Positions 5,767 through 14,367 of a stretch of 23,561 nucleotides of DNA are shown here, one piece after another. The first letter of the stretch is position 1; each line of letters begins with the position of its first letter. The notes beneath the pieces were generated by a model. The model saw nothing but the letters and a program-made list of their open reading frames with translations. It made no database searches and was not told where the DNA came from. Source of the DNA: a virus; the IMG/VR virus record IMGVR_UViG_3300036766_001044, positions 1-23,561 of that record. One strand, 5' to 3'. A program made the translations under genes and the position numbers.

Positions 5767-6140
5767 TGGTTGCGAAAAGAAAGCCCAAGGCGAAAGCCAA
5801 AGGCAAGAAGGGGGGGAAAGGTGGTAATCAAAATGCGCGCAAGCATGGCCTGTACGCAAAAAATCAACCGCCGGTTGACCCTGCGGTAGCGATTGGGGCG
5901 CAACGACGCGAAGCCATTTTAGATAAGATTATTTTGGACTTGGATGCGCTGTATTGGACGCTAAAAAAAAACGAAGAAAAGTTCCAGTGCGTCAATTCGA
6001 TCTCGAACGCGGTCACATCCGCGAACGGATGCCAGCGGACGGCGGCGCTGGTCTCGGGCAAGTTGACGATCTTGAACGAAGCCATTGAAAGGTTGTTGAA
6101 CGAAGATGATCCGTATGATGCAAGTACCACTGTCGGGTGA
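5766..6140 (+). CDS. terS: Putative terminase small subunit
   Basis: 124 aa (a GTG one codon earlier could also start it). The N-terminus is very basic (VAKRKPKAKAKGKKGGKGG) and leads into NQNARKHGLYAKN, a motif common at the start of proteins encoded just before large terminases. The rest is helical (REAILDKIILDLDALYWTL; SGKLTILNEAIERLLNEDD), which fits an oligomeric DNA-recognition subunit. It overlaps the large terminase by up to 35 nt. The assignment rests mainly on position and the NQNARKHG motif; direct HTH evidence is weak. Confidence 0.6.
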   Translation: MVAKRKPKAKAKGKKGGKGGNQNARKHGLYAKNQPPVDPAVAIGAQRREAILDKIILDLDALYWTLKKNEEKFQCVNSISNAVTSANGCQRTAALVSGKLTILNEAIERLLNEDDPYDASTTVG

Positions 6141-7626
6141 TTTTCTTTACCGTAAGGTAAAGGCTCGATCCTGGCGTAACCCGGAAGAATGGGCACGCCT
6201 GAACGGTGTTCACCTGCGTCCGTACCAGGTGGAAGTGGTGTGCGCTATTGTGGACTCGGTGGTGAATAAGCGCGGCCTGACCTTTGTTGTCGTCCTGCCG
6301 CGGCAAAGTGGCAAGAATGAATTACAGGCGCACTTGCTGGCATGGATGATGTTTCGCTTTTCTCGCAAGGGGGCGCGCATGGTCTCGGTCTCTCCGACCT
6401 TCAAACCGCAAACAATCAATAGTATGGATCGTGTGCGCGCGTCGCTGGATCGCAATTCTGTGACGATGGGCAATTGGCGCGCGTCAAGCGGCTTTGTGTA
6501 CAAGTATGGACAGTCTCGCTTGCAATTCTTTTCCGCTGATCCTTCTGCGAAAGTGGTCGGCGCTACTGCTGACATGGTGCTCTCGGTGGATGAAGCGCAA
6601 GACGTGGCAATCAATAAATTCGATAAAGATTTTGACCCGATGACGGCCTCCACAAATGCTACGCGCGTCTTTTGGGGTACGGTCTGGACGGCGGATACCT
6701 TGCTGGCCAGGCAAATGCGGCAAGCCAAGCAGGAGCAGGAGCGGGATGGCATCAAACGGTTGTTCATATACAGCGCGGAGGATGTCCGCAAGTTGGTGCC
6801 TGAATATGGTCTGCACGTGGATCGCGTCGTCGCTGAAAAAGGGCGGCAACATCCGCTCGTGAAGACTCAATATTTCTGCGAAGAAATCGACGCGCAAGCC
6901 TCCATGTTCCATCCCGGTCGGCGCGCTCTTATGCTTGGTGATGAACCGGCGCGAGAAACGCCCGGCGGGGCCGGCCTACCGTACGCGTTTCTTTTGGATG
7001 TGGCCGGGCAGGATGAAGCGAGTTTGAACCTGGACGGCTTGGGCAACCCGGGGCGGGATAGCACTACGCTCTCTATCGTGGCTGTGGATCTGAGTACGTT
7101 GGCGACACTGCAAGCGCCTACATACCGCGTGGTCAAGCGCGTGGCGTGGACGGGGCTCAATCATCTGGATGTGTTCGGACAGATAAAAGCCATGGCTGAC
7201 TTGTGGCGTCCTATGTACCTGGCCGTGGATGCTACCGGAGTGGGGGAGGGGATGTGGGCATTATTGGACAAGTCGTATCCTGGGAAAGTGCTTCCGGTGA
7301 AATTCTCGCAACAAGTGAAAAGTGAGATTGGTTGGAAGTTTCTTGCCATCATCGAAACCGGCCGCTTTCGAGATTGCTGTTCGACTGCGGAAGTGGATGA
7401 ACAATATCTCAAGTGTCAAAGCGAGATATTGCCTGGTCCGGCAAAGACCTTGCGATGGGGCGTGAAGGATGGGACGCGTGGCGCGGAGGGCAGACTCGTA
7501 CACGATGACTTTGTATTGGCGGATGCACTGTGCGCGGTGCTGGACGATCTCAAATGGTTGATCTCTTCTGAGACCGTGATGATCCATCCGGTTGATCCAC
7601 TGAAGGCAATGGATAGGAATTTTTAA
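6106..7626 (+). CDS. terL: Terminase large subunit (packaging ATPase-nuclease)
   Basis: 506 aa, normal length. ATPase domain: adenine-binding region near RPYQVEVV (38-45), Walker A LPRQSGKN with K70, Walker B VLSVDEAQDV with D162-E163, and a probable coupling region near FWGTVWTAD (189-197). Nuclease domain of RNase H fold: D298 (LLDVAGQDE), D375 (YLAVDATGVG) and D467/D468 (HDDFVLADAL). It pumps DNA into the prohead through the portal and cuts it. The start could be 6106, 6115 or 6118; the first gives the longest overlap with the small subunit. An intact motor shows that this element packages DNA itself or recently did. Confidence 0.95.
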   Translation: MIRMMQVPLSGDFLYRKVKARSWRNPEEWARLNGVHLRPYQVEVVCAIVDSVVNKRGLTFVVVLPRQSGKNELQAHLLAWMMFRFSRKGARMVSVSPTFKPQTINSMDRVRASLDRNSVTMGNWRASSGFVYKYGQSRLQFFSADPSAKVVGATADMVLSVDEAQDVAINKFDKDFDPMTASTNATRVFWGTVWTADTLLARQMRQAKQEQERDGIKRLFIYSAEDVRKLVPEYGLHVDRVVAEKGRQHPLVKTQYFCEEIDAQASMFHPGRRALMLGDEPARETPGGAGLPYAFLLDVAGQDEASLNLDGLGNPGRDSTTLSIVAVDLSTLATLQAPTYRVVKRVAWTGLNHLDVFGQIKAMADLWRPMYLAVDATGVGEGMWALLDKSYPGKVLPVKFSQQVKSEIGWKFLAIIETGRFRDCCSTAEVDEQYLKCQSEILPGPAKTLRWGVKDGTRGAEGRLVHDDFVLADALCAVLDDLKWLISSETVMIHPVDPLKAMDRNF

Positions 7627-7627
7627 G

Positions 7628-7765
7628 ATGCCAAAGACAAGCAGGGATCCCACCGGTGAGCAATACAAACGGCGCATTGTCTTTATTCAGCAAAAGACCG
7701 CCGGTCCGGGTCGTTCAAGTTCTGTCGGTAATTTTGTTACGCTTGGCGCGCGTGGTGCGCGTTGA
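7628..7765 (+). CDS. Small gene interrupted by in-frame UGA
   Basis: 45 codons (MPKTSRDPTGEQYKRRIVF...) ending GARGAR then TGA at 7763-7765. The same frame stays open for 47 more codons (TEPTESQGAIPPGEDLSGF..., IEVDYGHGGGWTEIVY, CLPGEDPAG) to a second TGA at 7907-7909, followed by KVFYVAI and a third TGA at 7931. The composition after the first TGA looks like real protein, and Trp would fit both earlier TGA positions. So it may be a readthrough product, a degrading pseudogene of about 100 codons, or a short gene plus chance. It sits between terminase and portal, 1 bp after the terminase stop. Function unknown. Confidence 0.5.
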   Translation: MPKTSRDPTGEQYKRRIVFIQQKTAGPGRSSSVGNFVTLGARGAR

Positions 7766-7919
7766 ACGGAACCAACCGAATCGCAGGGTGCGATTCCTCC
7801 CGGTGAAGATTTGAGCGGTTTTGGAAATCTAATAGAAGTTGATTATGGCCATGGCGGTGGATGGACTGAAATTGTCTATTGTCTGCCAGGTGAAGACCCG
7901 GCAGGTTGAAAGGTGTTTT

Positions 7920-9233
7920 ATGTCGCAATCTGAAACCGAGCAAATCTTTTTGATAGGTCAACAGTGGAACGGTCTCTATCGGGATCGTTACGCGTATGAT
8001 CGTCAGACTCTTTTGGAGAATGCCTTGCTGGCGTGGCGGCTCAATCCGCTGGCGCGTCGGCTGGCGAATTTGTACAAGATGTACAACGTGGATGGGGTCG
8101 AGTTTCATTGTGACCATAAGGCAACCGACGACTTCCTGCATGAGTTTTGGAATCATGACTTGAACCAAATGGATGACATGCTTGAAGAAATTTCAAACGA
8201 ATTATTTCTGACCGGCAATCTCTTTCCGTTATTTTCCGTGGATGGTTCGGGCATGACCTATGTCCGCATTTTTCCCACCGACCAGATAGACGAGATTATC
8301 ACGGCGGATAACGACATTCGTCAGGAAACGATGTATACCACAAAGACGATGGGAGACCTGGCGGCGCGTTCATTCGTGAACCCGCGCGGTCTGGTGTCGT
8401 CGCTTACGCCTAAATTCATGGAGCATTACGTCATCAACAAATTGGCGGGCGTGGCCTGGGGGGAAGGCGAGATTTGGCCTGACCTGCCCTGGCTTGGACG
8501 ATATGCGACCTGGCTCGAAGATCGTGTTCGCTTGAATCACTTCCGTAATTCGTTTATGTACGTGGTGCGCGGTGAATTCAAGAGTGAGGAAGAACGTAAG
8601 AAGCGTGAAAGGGAAGTCAATGCCAACCCTCCCCGGCCTGGTACTGTGTTGGTGGTGAATTCGCTTACCGAAGTCTGGGGCATTCTTTCTCCGACCCTGG
8701 ATGCTTTCGATGCTTCAATGGATGGCATGGCCATCAAGAAGATGGTGGCAGTAAATCACGTGCCGATGCACTACCTGGCGGAGGGGGAGTCGTCCACGCG
8801 CACCACATCGGATGCGGCGGGTACGCCCAGTTTCAAAGCGTTTGAAAATCACCAGAAGATTTTCTTGAAGATCGTCAAGAAAATTTTGGAGATAGCGCGT
8901 GCCCGGCGCGCGGAGAAGGATAGCGCAATCAGCAAGGATGCGTTGATCGAAGTCACCGCGGCGGATGCCACCGAACGCGATAACGCTGGCCTGGCGCTGG
9001 CCACCGGTCAGATCGTGGCGGCCATCGGTGAATTATTCGATCGTGAATTGATTGACGAGCGCGAGTACCTGCGCCTGGTGTATCGCTTCTCGGGCGAGAG
9101 TATGAGTGCGGATACGGTAGTGCCGAAGGGCAAGCGTAGGCCGATTGTCCAGTCGGGCCGGCCTGCGCCGCAAGGCGGTTTGAAAACGGACGCCGCGACC
9201 GGCGAGGTGAAAGTACCTGATAAAACAGGATGA
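7920..9233 (+). CDS. Portal protein
   Basis: 437 aa from the ATG at 7920 with AAAGGTG upstream; a longer reading from 7839 has no ribosome-binding site. Position between terminase and the protease/capsid gene is the canonical portal place. The sequence fits: an N-terminal arm with WRLNPLARRLANLYKMY, an alpha/beta wing (FMYVVRGEFKSEEERKKRE), the stem-like FLKIVKKILEIARARR around residue 320, and a C-terminal region ending in basic, proline-rich residues. Portals form a dodecameric ring at one capsid vertex and dock the terminase. Assigned to the HK97/SPP1-like portal group by context and general pattern. Confidence 0.8.
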   Translation: MSQSETEQIFLIGQQWNGLYRDRYAYDRQTLLENALLAWRLNPLARRLANLYKMYNVDGVEFHCDHKATDDFLHEFWNHDLNQMDDMLEEISNELFLTGNLFPLFSVDGSGMTYVRIFPTDQIDEIITADNDIRQETMYTTKTMGDLAARSFVNPRGLVSSLTPKFMEHYVINKLAGVAWGEGEIWPDLPWLGRYATWLEDRVRLNHFRNSFMYVVRGEFKSEEERKKREREVNANPPRPGTVLVVNSLTEVWGILSPTLDAFDASMDGMAIKKMVAVNHVPMHYLAEGESSTRTTSDAAGTPSFKAFENHQKIFLKIVKKILEIARARRAEKDSAISKDALIEVTAADATERDNAGLALATGQIVAAIGELFDRELIDEREYLRLVYRFSGESMSADTVVPKGKRRPIVQSGRPAPQGGLKTDAATGEVKVPDKTG

Positions 9234-9241
9234 GGTGAACG

Positions 9242-11218
9242 ATGAGTAATCCACGAAATACAGAATTGCGCTTCGATAGTTTTAGTGAGAGCGCGCCGAC
9301 CAAAACTGCAAAGGGATACGAGATACTTTGCATCCACCCGTCGCAAGCGAACGGCTGGCGTTTTTCTGAGGACGTTTTGAAGAACGCGGTCAAGTACTTC
9401 GATGACGTGGAATGTTTCGCCGATCACAACGTGATGGGTGAATCGGTTCACGACCTGGCTGGCGTTTTCTACAATCCCCGTTGGGATGAGAGTCGGCCTG
9501 GCATTGTGGCCGATCTGCGTCCTGCCGGGCCTGCCGCCGATCTATTGCGGATGTACGCCGACGAAATGTTGAGTGACGAAGACCATCACCCGAACATGGG
9601 TTTCTCGCCGGTCATCATCTTCACAGCGAAAGGCGAAGACGTGGAGAATATATTGCGTGTCCGCTCTGTGGACATGGTAATCAATCCCGCGTTCAAGACA
9701 AAATTCATCGCTGAGAAATTTCAGCAAAGGAGTACTACTACGATGGAAAAGAAAATCGAACCTGTGGCGGATGTTGTCCCGGAAGAGACCATTGCCGCCA
9801 TGAGAGAAATCACCGGCGCGCAAGCTGAAATCACTGCGGCTGTACAGGGCGCGAAGGAAACGCATTTGGAAATGTGTTCCAACCTGCTGAACACGGCCCT
9901 GGATGCGGCGAGCGTGGATCTGCCGGAAGCGGCGCTCAAGATGATCCGCGAGCGTTTCCAGAACAAGACCTTCAAACCGACCGAGTTGAAGGCGGAAATC
10001 GACTCGTTCAAAAATGCCTTCGTTCAGCAATCGGCGGCGCTCTCGATTGTCGGGCCGGCACAGGTTACCGGGATGTTCAACTCCGGCGACCAACTGCAAG
10101 CGGCCATGGATGACCTGTTGGCCGCGCCGCGCGAGAAGGGCGCCGAGTCCCTGAAGGTGCATCGTTTCTCCGGCATCCGTGAAGCCTATCTCATGTTGAC
10201 GGGTGACTACGGCTTCGTGGGCGACGTGGAAGAACGGCTTGCGAAGTTTCAGGGCACGACTGCCAACTTCCCCAACCTGGTCGTGAATGCCTTGAACAAG
10301 GCTGTGGTGGCCAACTGGAACATGCTCGGCAAGGCCGGGTACAACTGGTGGGAGAAGATCGCCACCGTTGAACCGTTCGAGAGTTTGCAGTCCATCACCT
10401 GGCTTCGGCTGGGTACGATTGCCAGTCTCCCGACCGTGGCCGAAGGCGCGGAGTACACCGAACTCGCCCTGGGCGACAACGGCGAAACGTCCACCTTCAT
10501 CAAGTACGGTGGTTATCTCTCCTTCACATTGGAAGCCATGGATCGCGACGACACGCGCAAACTGCGCGCGGCTCCGCGTGAGATTGCAAGTGCGGCTATT
10601 CGCAACATCAGCGAACAGATTGCGGCTATCTTCTCGGCGTCGTCCGGGGCTGGTCCCACTCTTGCGGATGGCGGCGCGCTGTTCAATTCGACGGCCGTCA
10701 CCACCAAAGGTGGGCACGCCAACCTGTTGACGACCGCCCTCGGCACGGATTACACGGCTTGGAACACGGTTGCGGCGGCCATGTACAACCAGCCTTTGCT
10801 GGTTGCGAATGCCGTGGGTGACAATGTGCTGACCTACGGCAAGAAACAGGCGCTCGAACCGACCATCTGCCTGGTGCCGCGCGCTCTCAAAGTGGCGGCG
10901 GAAGCGTTGTTCATCCCGCGTTGGGATGTTTCTGGTTCCATTCCCGCGACTACGGCTGTGACCTGGGGCGGGCGGGTTGATCCGGTGACGGTCCCGGATT
11001 GGACAGACGCCACGGATTGGGCGGCCGTGATTGATCCGGCGCTCCTGCCGGGCGTGATGATCGGTACGCGTTACGGACTGATCCCGCAAATCATCCTGGC
11101 GGGTGAACAGACTAACCCGGCCATGTTTATGAACGATGAAAGCCGCTTGAAGGTACGTCACTTCCTGGCGACCGGCATCGGCAACTGGTCGGCGTTGCAC
11201 AACAACCACGTCGCGTAA
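9242..11218 (+). CDS. Prohead protease - scaffold - major capsid protein fusion
   Basis: 658 aa. Residues 1-165 look like an HK97-type (S78) prohead protease: H62 in CFADHN, S122 in MGFSPV, and the family-end pattern RVRSVDMVINPAF. Residues 168-330 are mostly helical and charged, like a scaffold/delta domain. From about 335 the sequence reads as a capsid of the HK97 fold, Mu gpT-like group: NFPNLVVNALNKAVV, WWEKIATVEPFES, RLGTIASLPTVAEGAEY, then IKYGGYLSFTLEAM. An in-frame ATG at 9743 with its own AAAGGAG would yield a separate scaffold-capsid product of 491 aa. GGTGA precedes the first ATG. The autoproteolytic maturation route is inferred from the family. Confidence 0.85.
   Translation: MSNPRNTELRFDSFSESAPTKTAKGYEILCIHPSQANGWRFSEDVLKNAVKYFDDVECFADHNVMGESVHDLAGVFYNPRWDESRPGIVADLRPAGPAADLLRMYADEMLSDEDHHPNMGFSPVIIFTAKGEDVENILRVRSVDMVINPAFKTKFIAEKFQQRSTTTMEKKIEPVADVVPEETIAAMREITGAQAEITAAVQGAKETHLEMCSNLLNTALDAASVDLPEAALKMIRERFQNKTFKPTELKAEIDSFKNAFVQQSAALSIVGPAQVTGMFNSGDQLQAAMDDLLAAPREKGAESLKVHRFSGIREAYLMLTGDYGFVGDVEERLAKFQGTTANFPNLVVNALNKAVVANWNMLGKAGYNWWEKIATVEPFESLQSITWLRLGTIASLPTVAEGAEYTELALGDNGETSTFIKYGGYLSFTLEAMDRDDTRKLRAAPREIASAAIRNISEQIAAIFSASSGAGPTLADGGALFNSTAVTTKGGHANLLTTALGTDYTAWNTVAAAMYNQPLLVANAVGDNVLTYGKKQALEPTICLVPRALKVAAEALFIPRWDVSGSIPATTAVTWGGRVDPVTVPDWTDATDWAAVIDPALLPGVMIGTRYGLIPQIILAGEQTNPAMFMNDESRLKVRHFLATGIGNWSALHNNHVA
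9726..9745 (+). promoter_or_regulatory. Internal ribosome-binding site and start within the protease-capsid gene
   Basis: AAAGGAG (9726-9732), 10-nt spacer, then ATG (9743-9745), in frame with the 9242 gene at residue 168, exactly at the end of the protease domain. Use of this start would make extra capsid protein relative to protease, as nested starts do in other phage head genes. Confidence 0.6.
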
Positions 11219-11236
11219 GTGTGATGATTGTATTCA

Positions 11237-11268
11237 CCCAAAGGGTGAACTCTCGTTCACCTTTTGGG
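11237..11268 (+). terminator. Hairpin after the capsid gene
   Basis: CCCAAAGGGTGAA (11237-11249) pairs over 13 bp, with one G-T wobble, with TTCACCTTTTGGG (11256-11268), followed by ATTTAGT. The T run is poor, so it may be a partial terminator or an mRNA-stabilising hairpin after the most highly expressed gene. Confidence 0.55.
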
Positions 11269-11317
11269 ATTTAGTCTGTTTCGACTTACCATGAGTTGAA
11301 GCAAGAGGAGATTTGTC

Positions 11318-11824
11318 ATGGGTTACGTAAATGATACGCATATGGCGCAGTACATCCCGCCGAACACATTTCACTGTGTGACCGGGACCTGGACGGATGT
11401 CGCCGGTCAGGTGTCTGGGACGATTGCGCGGCATAAGGCCGCGACTGCGGAAACATCCACCATCAATATTCCGATTACGATCCCTTCCAACGCGTCCGTG
11501 TTGAAGGGTGCGAAGTTGAAGTACGTTGAAGTGGATTATGAAATTCTGGTGGCGGCCTGTACGTCCTGGACGATGAGCATCGTCAAGGTGGTGCGCGGCG
11601 CGGATACAGTGGTGGCTGTGGTCTCTGCTCCGGCTGGGACGCAACTGCTGACGGCGGCCACGACTGCCGCGACGGTTGACCAACATCGTGACCGCTTCAC
11701 GCTGACGACTCCGGTCTATATCGACGATGACGAGTATTACTTTCTGAAAATCGTTGCGATTGCCGCCGCCTCTACTACCATTGACCTGCTCTCGGCGGTG
11801 GCGTATTTTGATGAAAGGTTGTAA
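11318..11824 (+). CDS. Putative virion structural protein (beta-rich)
   Basis: 168 aa with GAGGAGA before the ATG. The protein is almost entirely beta-type, rich in Thr, Val and Ala (STINIPITIPSNASVLKGA, TMSIVKVVRGADTVVAVVS, FTLTTPVYIDDDEYYFLKI) and has no charged helices. Its position straight after the capsid and its composition fit a head decoration or head-fibre protein. A weak overall similarity in style with the 14368 gene is visible. No specific family recognised. Confidence 0.6.
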   Translation: MGYVNDTHMAQYIPPNTFHCVTGTWTDVAGQVSGTIARHKAATAETSTINIPITIPSNASVLKGAKLKYVEVDYEILVAACTSWTMSIVKVVRGADTVVAVVSAPAGTQLLTAATTAATVDQHRDRFTLTTPVYIDDDEYYFLKIVAIAAASTTIDLLSAVAYFDERL

Positions 11825-11826
11825 CG

Positions 11827-12048
11827 ATGGCCGAAGAAATCAAAATCCCTGCGCAAGTGTTGGCGTTGGCCGAGCAGTCTGCGACCGAACGCGTGCCGCA
11901 TCCGAACCCGATTGCCTGGAAGGAATATCCGGACAAGTGGGTGGTGGTCTTTGAGGATGGTCGTAAGATGACCTTTGGTAAAGACGAAGCGAAGGCGAAG
12001 TCTGCTCCTGCTCCGAAGGCCAAGCCTGCGAAGTCTGAGACTGCGTAA
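11827..12048 (+). CDS. Small hypothetical virion-operon protein
   Basis: 73 aa, starting 2 bp after the previous stop. A short folded part (PNPIAWKEYPDKWVVVFED GRKMTF) is followed by a lysine/alanine/proline tail (KSAPAPKAKPAKSETA). Comparable small proteins with KA-rich tails are common near phage head genes; the role is unknown. Confidence 0.6.
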   Translation: MAEEIKIPAQVLALAEQSATERVPHPNPIAWKEYPDKWVVVFEDGRKMTFGKDEAKAKSAPAPKAKPAKSETA

Positions 12049-12119
12049 GCAGTTTTGGAAAGCGTCGTACCCGGCAACGGGGCCGGCACGAGAAGTTCAA
12101 ACCAAGAAAGTGAGAAAGT

Positions 12120-12314
12120 ATGTCTAACCTGCCTCCTGTTTTGAAGTCGCGCAAGTTTTGGGCGGCTGTCATGGCCCTGGCGTTGGTGTTGCTCCGTTCG
12201 TTTGTTCCCAACTTTCCGATTACAGATGAGCGGCTGACCGAGATAGTGTACGTGTTGATCTCGTACATCATCGGCACGGGTCTGTCCGATATTCGCGTTG
12301 CCAGCGCGAAGTAG
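12120..12314 (+). CDS. Holin-like small membrane protein
   Basis: 64 aa. Residues 8-29 (LKSRKFWAAVMALALVLLRS) form a membrane helix after a basic start, and residues 39-57 (LTEIVYVLISYIIGTGLSD) a second one. This two-helix pattern with the LKSRKFWA start is seen in phage proteins annotated as holins. AAAGTGAGAAAG upstream gives a weak ribosome-binding site. If it is the holin, the partner lysin is not recognisable in this window. An alternative is an unrelated membrane protein. Confidence 0.55.
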   Translation: MSNLPPVLKSRKFWAAVMALALVLLRSFVPNFPITDERLTEIVYVLISYIIGTGLSDIRVASAK

Positions 12315-12335
12315 GGTGTCTCTCCTTCTCCCGAA

Positions 12336-12428
12336 GCCCCTGTTACCGAAAGTAACAGGGGCAGGGAGCGCGGCAAATGGCAGGGATGGTAAAAGGCTCG
12401 ACTGATCGAAAACGCCCCGTCCTGGGGC
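12336..12428 (+). terminator. Two hairpins in the 12315-12447 gap
   Basis: First hairpin: GCCCCTGTTAC, loop CGAAA, GTAACAGGGGC (12336-12362), a perfect 11-bp stem without a T run. Second: GCCCC/GGGGC (12414-12428) followed by TTCTGTGAGGTTTTT. They lie between the holin-like gene and the connector gene and probably modulate transcript ends. Confidence 0.5.
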
Positions 12429-12447
12429 TTCTGTGAGGTTTTTAGCA

Positions 12448-12470
12448 TCCTAAAGGATACGGTGTACCTA
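12448..12470 (+). repeat. CCTAAAGGATA...TACCTA element, copy 1
   Basis: A 23-bp element whose core CCTAAAGGATA and end TACCTA recur at 16425-16447 and 22797-22818. In this copy AAAGGA sits 11 nt before the ATG at 12470, so the element may also serve as ribosome-binding site. TCCTAAAGGA is a small inverted repeat (TCCT/AGGA). Confidence 0.6.
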
Positions 12471-13123
12471 TGTCTGATAGTTTGACGACCATCATCAGTA
12501 AGGCACAGGCGACCCTGCTCGATGCGGGGACGCGTTTTACTACTGCGACCCTGACGGCGGCTTGCCGGTTGGCGCTCACGAAGTTCAACCTGCGCGCGCC
12601 GCGTTCGGCTGGGACGTTGGAAGACGTGGTTGCCAGTCAAAAGGAATATGTTCTGAGCGGCACGGACTACGCGCGCTTGATCTCGATCTCGGATGTTCTG
12701 TTGTGGGATGCGTATGGCGACGATCACGAACCGCTGGACCATGACCAATATTTTGAAGACGACGTGGCTGTGGTCCGCTTGCGCGTTGCGCGTAATGCCG
12801 GGGAGTTCCTGGTGGTGCGCTTCACCGAAGCGTACACGGTCAACGGGTTGGACAGTGAAACCAGTAGTACGCTCCCGGCGTTCTTCGATCCAATCTTGTT
12901 GGATGGCGTGTGCTATTTTGCGTTGACCATCCGGGATGTGGGTGTGGCGGAAACCTACAAACTGGATCCCAACGCGCCGCGCAATTACGATGAATTGAAA
13001 GTGGTGTTCGGCGCGGCATTTGAAGAAGGTTTGAAAACTGCGGCGGGGCGCAAGCCTGCGGTGGGTCAACCCGACACGCGCGCCTGGAATGATGAATGGC
13101 ATAATTCGAATGTGTGGGGATAA
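12470..13123 (+). CDS. Putative head-tail connector/adaptor
   Basis: 217 aa, MSDSLTTIISKAQATLLDAG..., starting within the repeated 23-bp element. The N-terminal helices (TIISKAQATLLDAGTRF, ATLTAACRLALTKFN) followed by a beta region with many Asp residues resemble neck/adaptor proteins that sit under the portal. The position after head genes and before tail genes supports this. No motif is decisive; a general structural role is the safe call. Confidence 0.5.
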   Translation: MSDSLTTIISKAQATLLDAGTRFTTATLTAACRLALTKFNLRAPRSAGTLEDVVASQKEYVLSGTDYARLISISDVLLWDAYGDDHEPLDHDQYFEDDVAVVRLRVARNAGEFLVVRFTEAYTVNGLDSETSSTLPAFFDPILLDGVCYFALTIRDVGVAETYKLDPNAPRNYDELKVVFGAAFEEGLKTAAGRKPAVGQPDTRAWNDEWHNSNVWG

Positions 13124-13128
13124 AGTAT

Positions 13129-14358
13129 ATGTTGAGCATTGATCCGATCTTGTCTACGGCCATGTTGTATGGTTCCGGTGAACCTGTGATACAGGCCGTG
13201 GTGAATGGCGTTACGTATGACGTGCGGCGCTACCGTTGGGATAACCTGGCTTTGGATATCGAGATTCAGGGTGTGGTGGCGGCGGTCAACCAGGACACAT
13301 TACTGCTCAAGCGCGGCATGCAAGTGGCGGGAGTCGATTACCTGGTGAATGTGGGAACGTTCTTTATCGAAAGTTTTATGATTACGCCTGCGCAAACCAG
13401 TCGGATAAAAGCGCATGCATTTCCGTCCGTGGCCTTGCAGGATTTGGGCGCTGGAAGCGCCACGTACAAGGATATTATGAACACGGTGGGGACTGCGATC
13501 GGTGTCACCTTCGATGCGTTGACCGGCAACTGGTGGGACGGTTGGGATGCGTTGGAAACGGGGCGCACGTTGTCTATGATCTCCTCCCGGTTGTTGCAAG
13601 GTGTGCTCATGTCACACCGGCGCGCGCATATGTTTCAGCGGCAGACGAAAATCCTGGTCAGTAACCCGGCCTGGGAAGCGGGGACGATTGCGTCTTCTGC
13701 GTACGCATTTCCCGAACAATATTCCGTTTTTGTGCGCGCGTTGCGTCACTTGATTATTTACACGTATGATGAAAACAACTTTCAATCGAGCGCATACTAC
13801 AGTCCGCCCGCGCCTGCAACGGCGCCATCTATCAACATCGGTTATCTGCATTCGGGCGTGGGCGATCCGTCTCTGCTCGGTAAGGATGGCGGCGGGGAAT
13901 TTTCTTTTGTGCAAATGCCCGACCTGGCTTTGGAGCAGGGGGAAGCGGTGACGATGGCCGGGTTTGCCGGAGTGCGCCGACTGAGTTTTATCGAGTACTT
14001 CAATTGGGGCGGCGCGCCCGCCTGGCGGCAGGTGGTGAGTGATCTGACCTGGCAAAGCAATACCGGTTCGGGGTATGGGCAAGTCCCAATTCAGGCTGTG
14101 GACGTGACCATCATCAATAACATCGAGAACATCGTTAACAACATCGTCAACAACACGATCAACAACATCATTCAGCAATTCTTCGAAGAGTACACCATCA
14201 ATAATATCGGGAATACGGCGGATAAGGTGAATGTGAACACGGCGAGTTTTGGAATGTTGTTCAACTCCTCCCATGCCCTGGTGCAAGCGTGCCTGGATGT
14301 GTTGGATGATCATCAGCATGGTCCGATGACCTGGTATCTGTACGATAATTTTCAATAG
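13129..14358 (+). CDS. Putative tail protein with Asn/Ile repeat stalk
   Basis: 409 aa from the ATG at 13129, 5 bp after the previous stop. The first 320 residues are mixed and beta-rich (VNGVTYDVRRYRWDNLALD, MISSRLLQGVLMSHRRAH). Residues about 326-355 are a run of NNI units (IINNIENIVNNIVNNTINN) encoded by repetitive AACAACATC-type DNA; such Asn/Ile heptad-like stretches form trimeric stalks in phage fibres. The end (NVNTASFGMLFNSSHALVQ, DDHQHGPMTWYLYDNFQ) looks like a small tip domain. It is a candidate for the tail body or fibre base of a short tail; the exact family is not recognised. Confidence 0.55.
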   Translation: MLSIDPILSTAMLYGSGEPVIQAVVNGVTYDVRRYRWDNLALDIEIQGVVAAVNQDTLLLKRGMQVAGVDYLVNVGTFFIESFMITPAQTSRIKAHAFPSVALQDLGAGSATYKDIMNTVGTAIGVTFDALTGNWWDGWDALETGRTLSMISSRLLQGVLMSHRRAHMFQRQTKILVSNPAWEAGTIASSAYAFPEQYSVFVRALRHLIIYTYDENNFQSSAYYSPPAPATAPSINIGYLHSGVGDPSLLGKDGGGEFSFVQMPDLALEQGEAVTMAGFAGVRRLSFIEYFNWGGAPAWRQVVSDLTWQSNTGSGYGQVPIQAVDVTIINNIENIVNNIVNNTINNIIQQFFEEYTINNIGNTADKVNVNTASFGMLFNSSHALVQACLDVLDDHQHGPMTWYLYDNFQ

Positions 14359-14367
14359 GAGAATTGC

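Noticed and set aside
9542-11209. 555-codon minus-strand open frame opposite the protease-capsid gene
   Set aside because: Long but Arg/His/Gln-rich with no start signal; it is the shadow of a GC-rich, strongly coding plus strand whose product has clear family features.
14101-14230. Diversity-generating retroelement target near the AAC-rich repeats of the tail gene
   Set aside because: No reverse transcriptase gene and no matching template repeat in the window; the AAC/ATC codons encode an Asn/Ile stalk.
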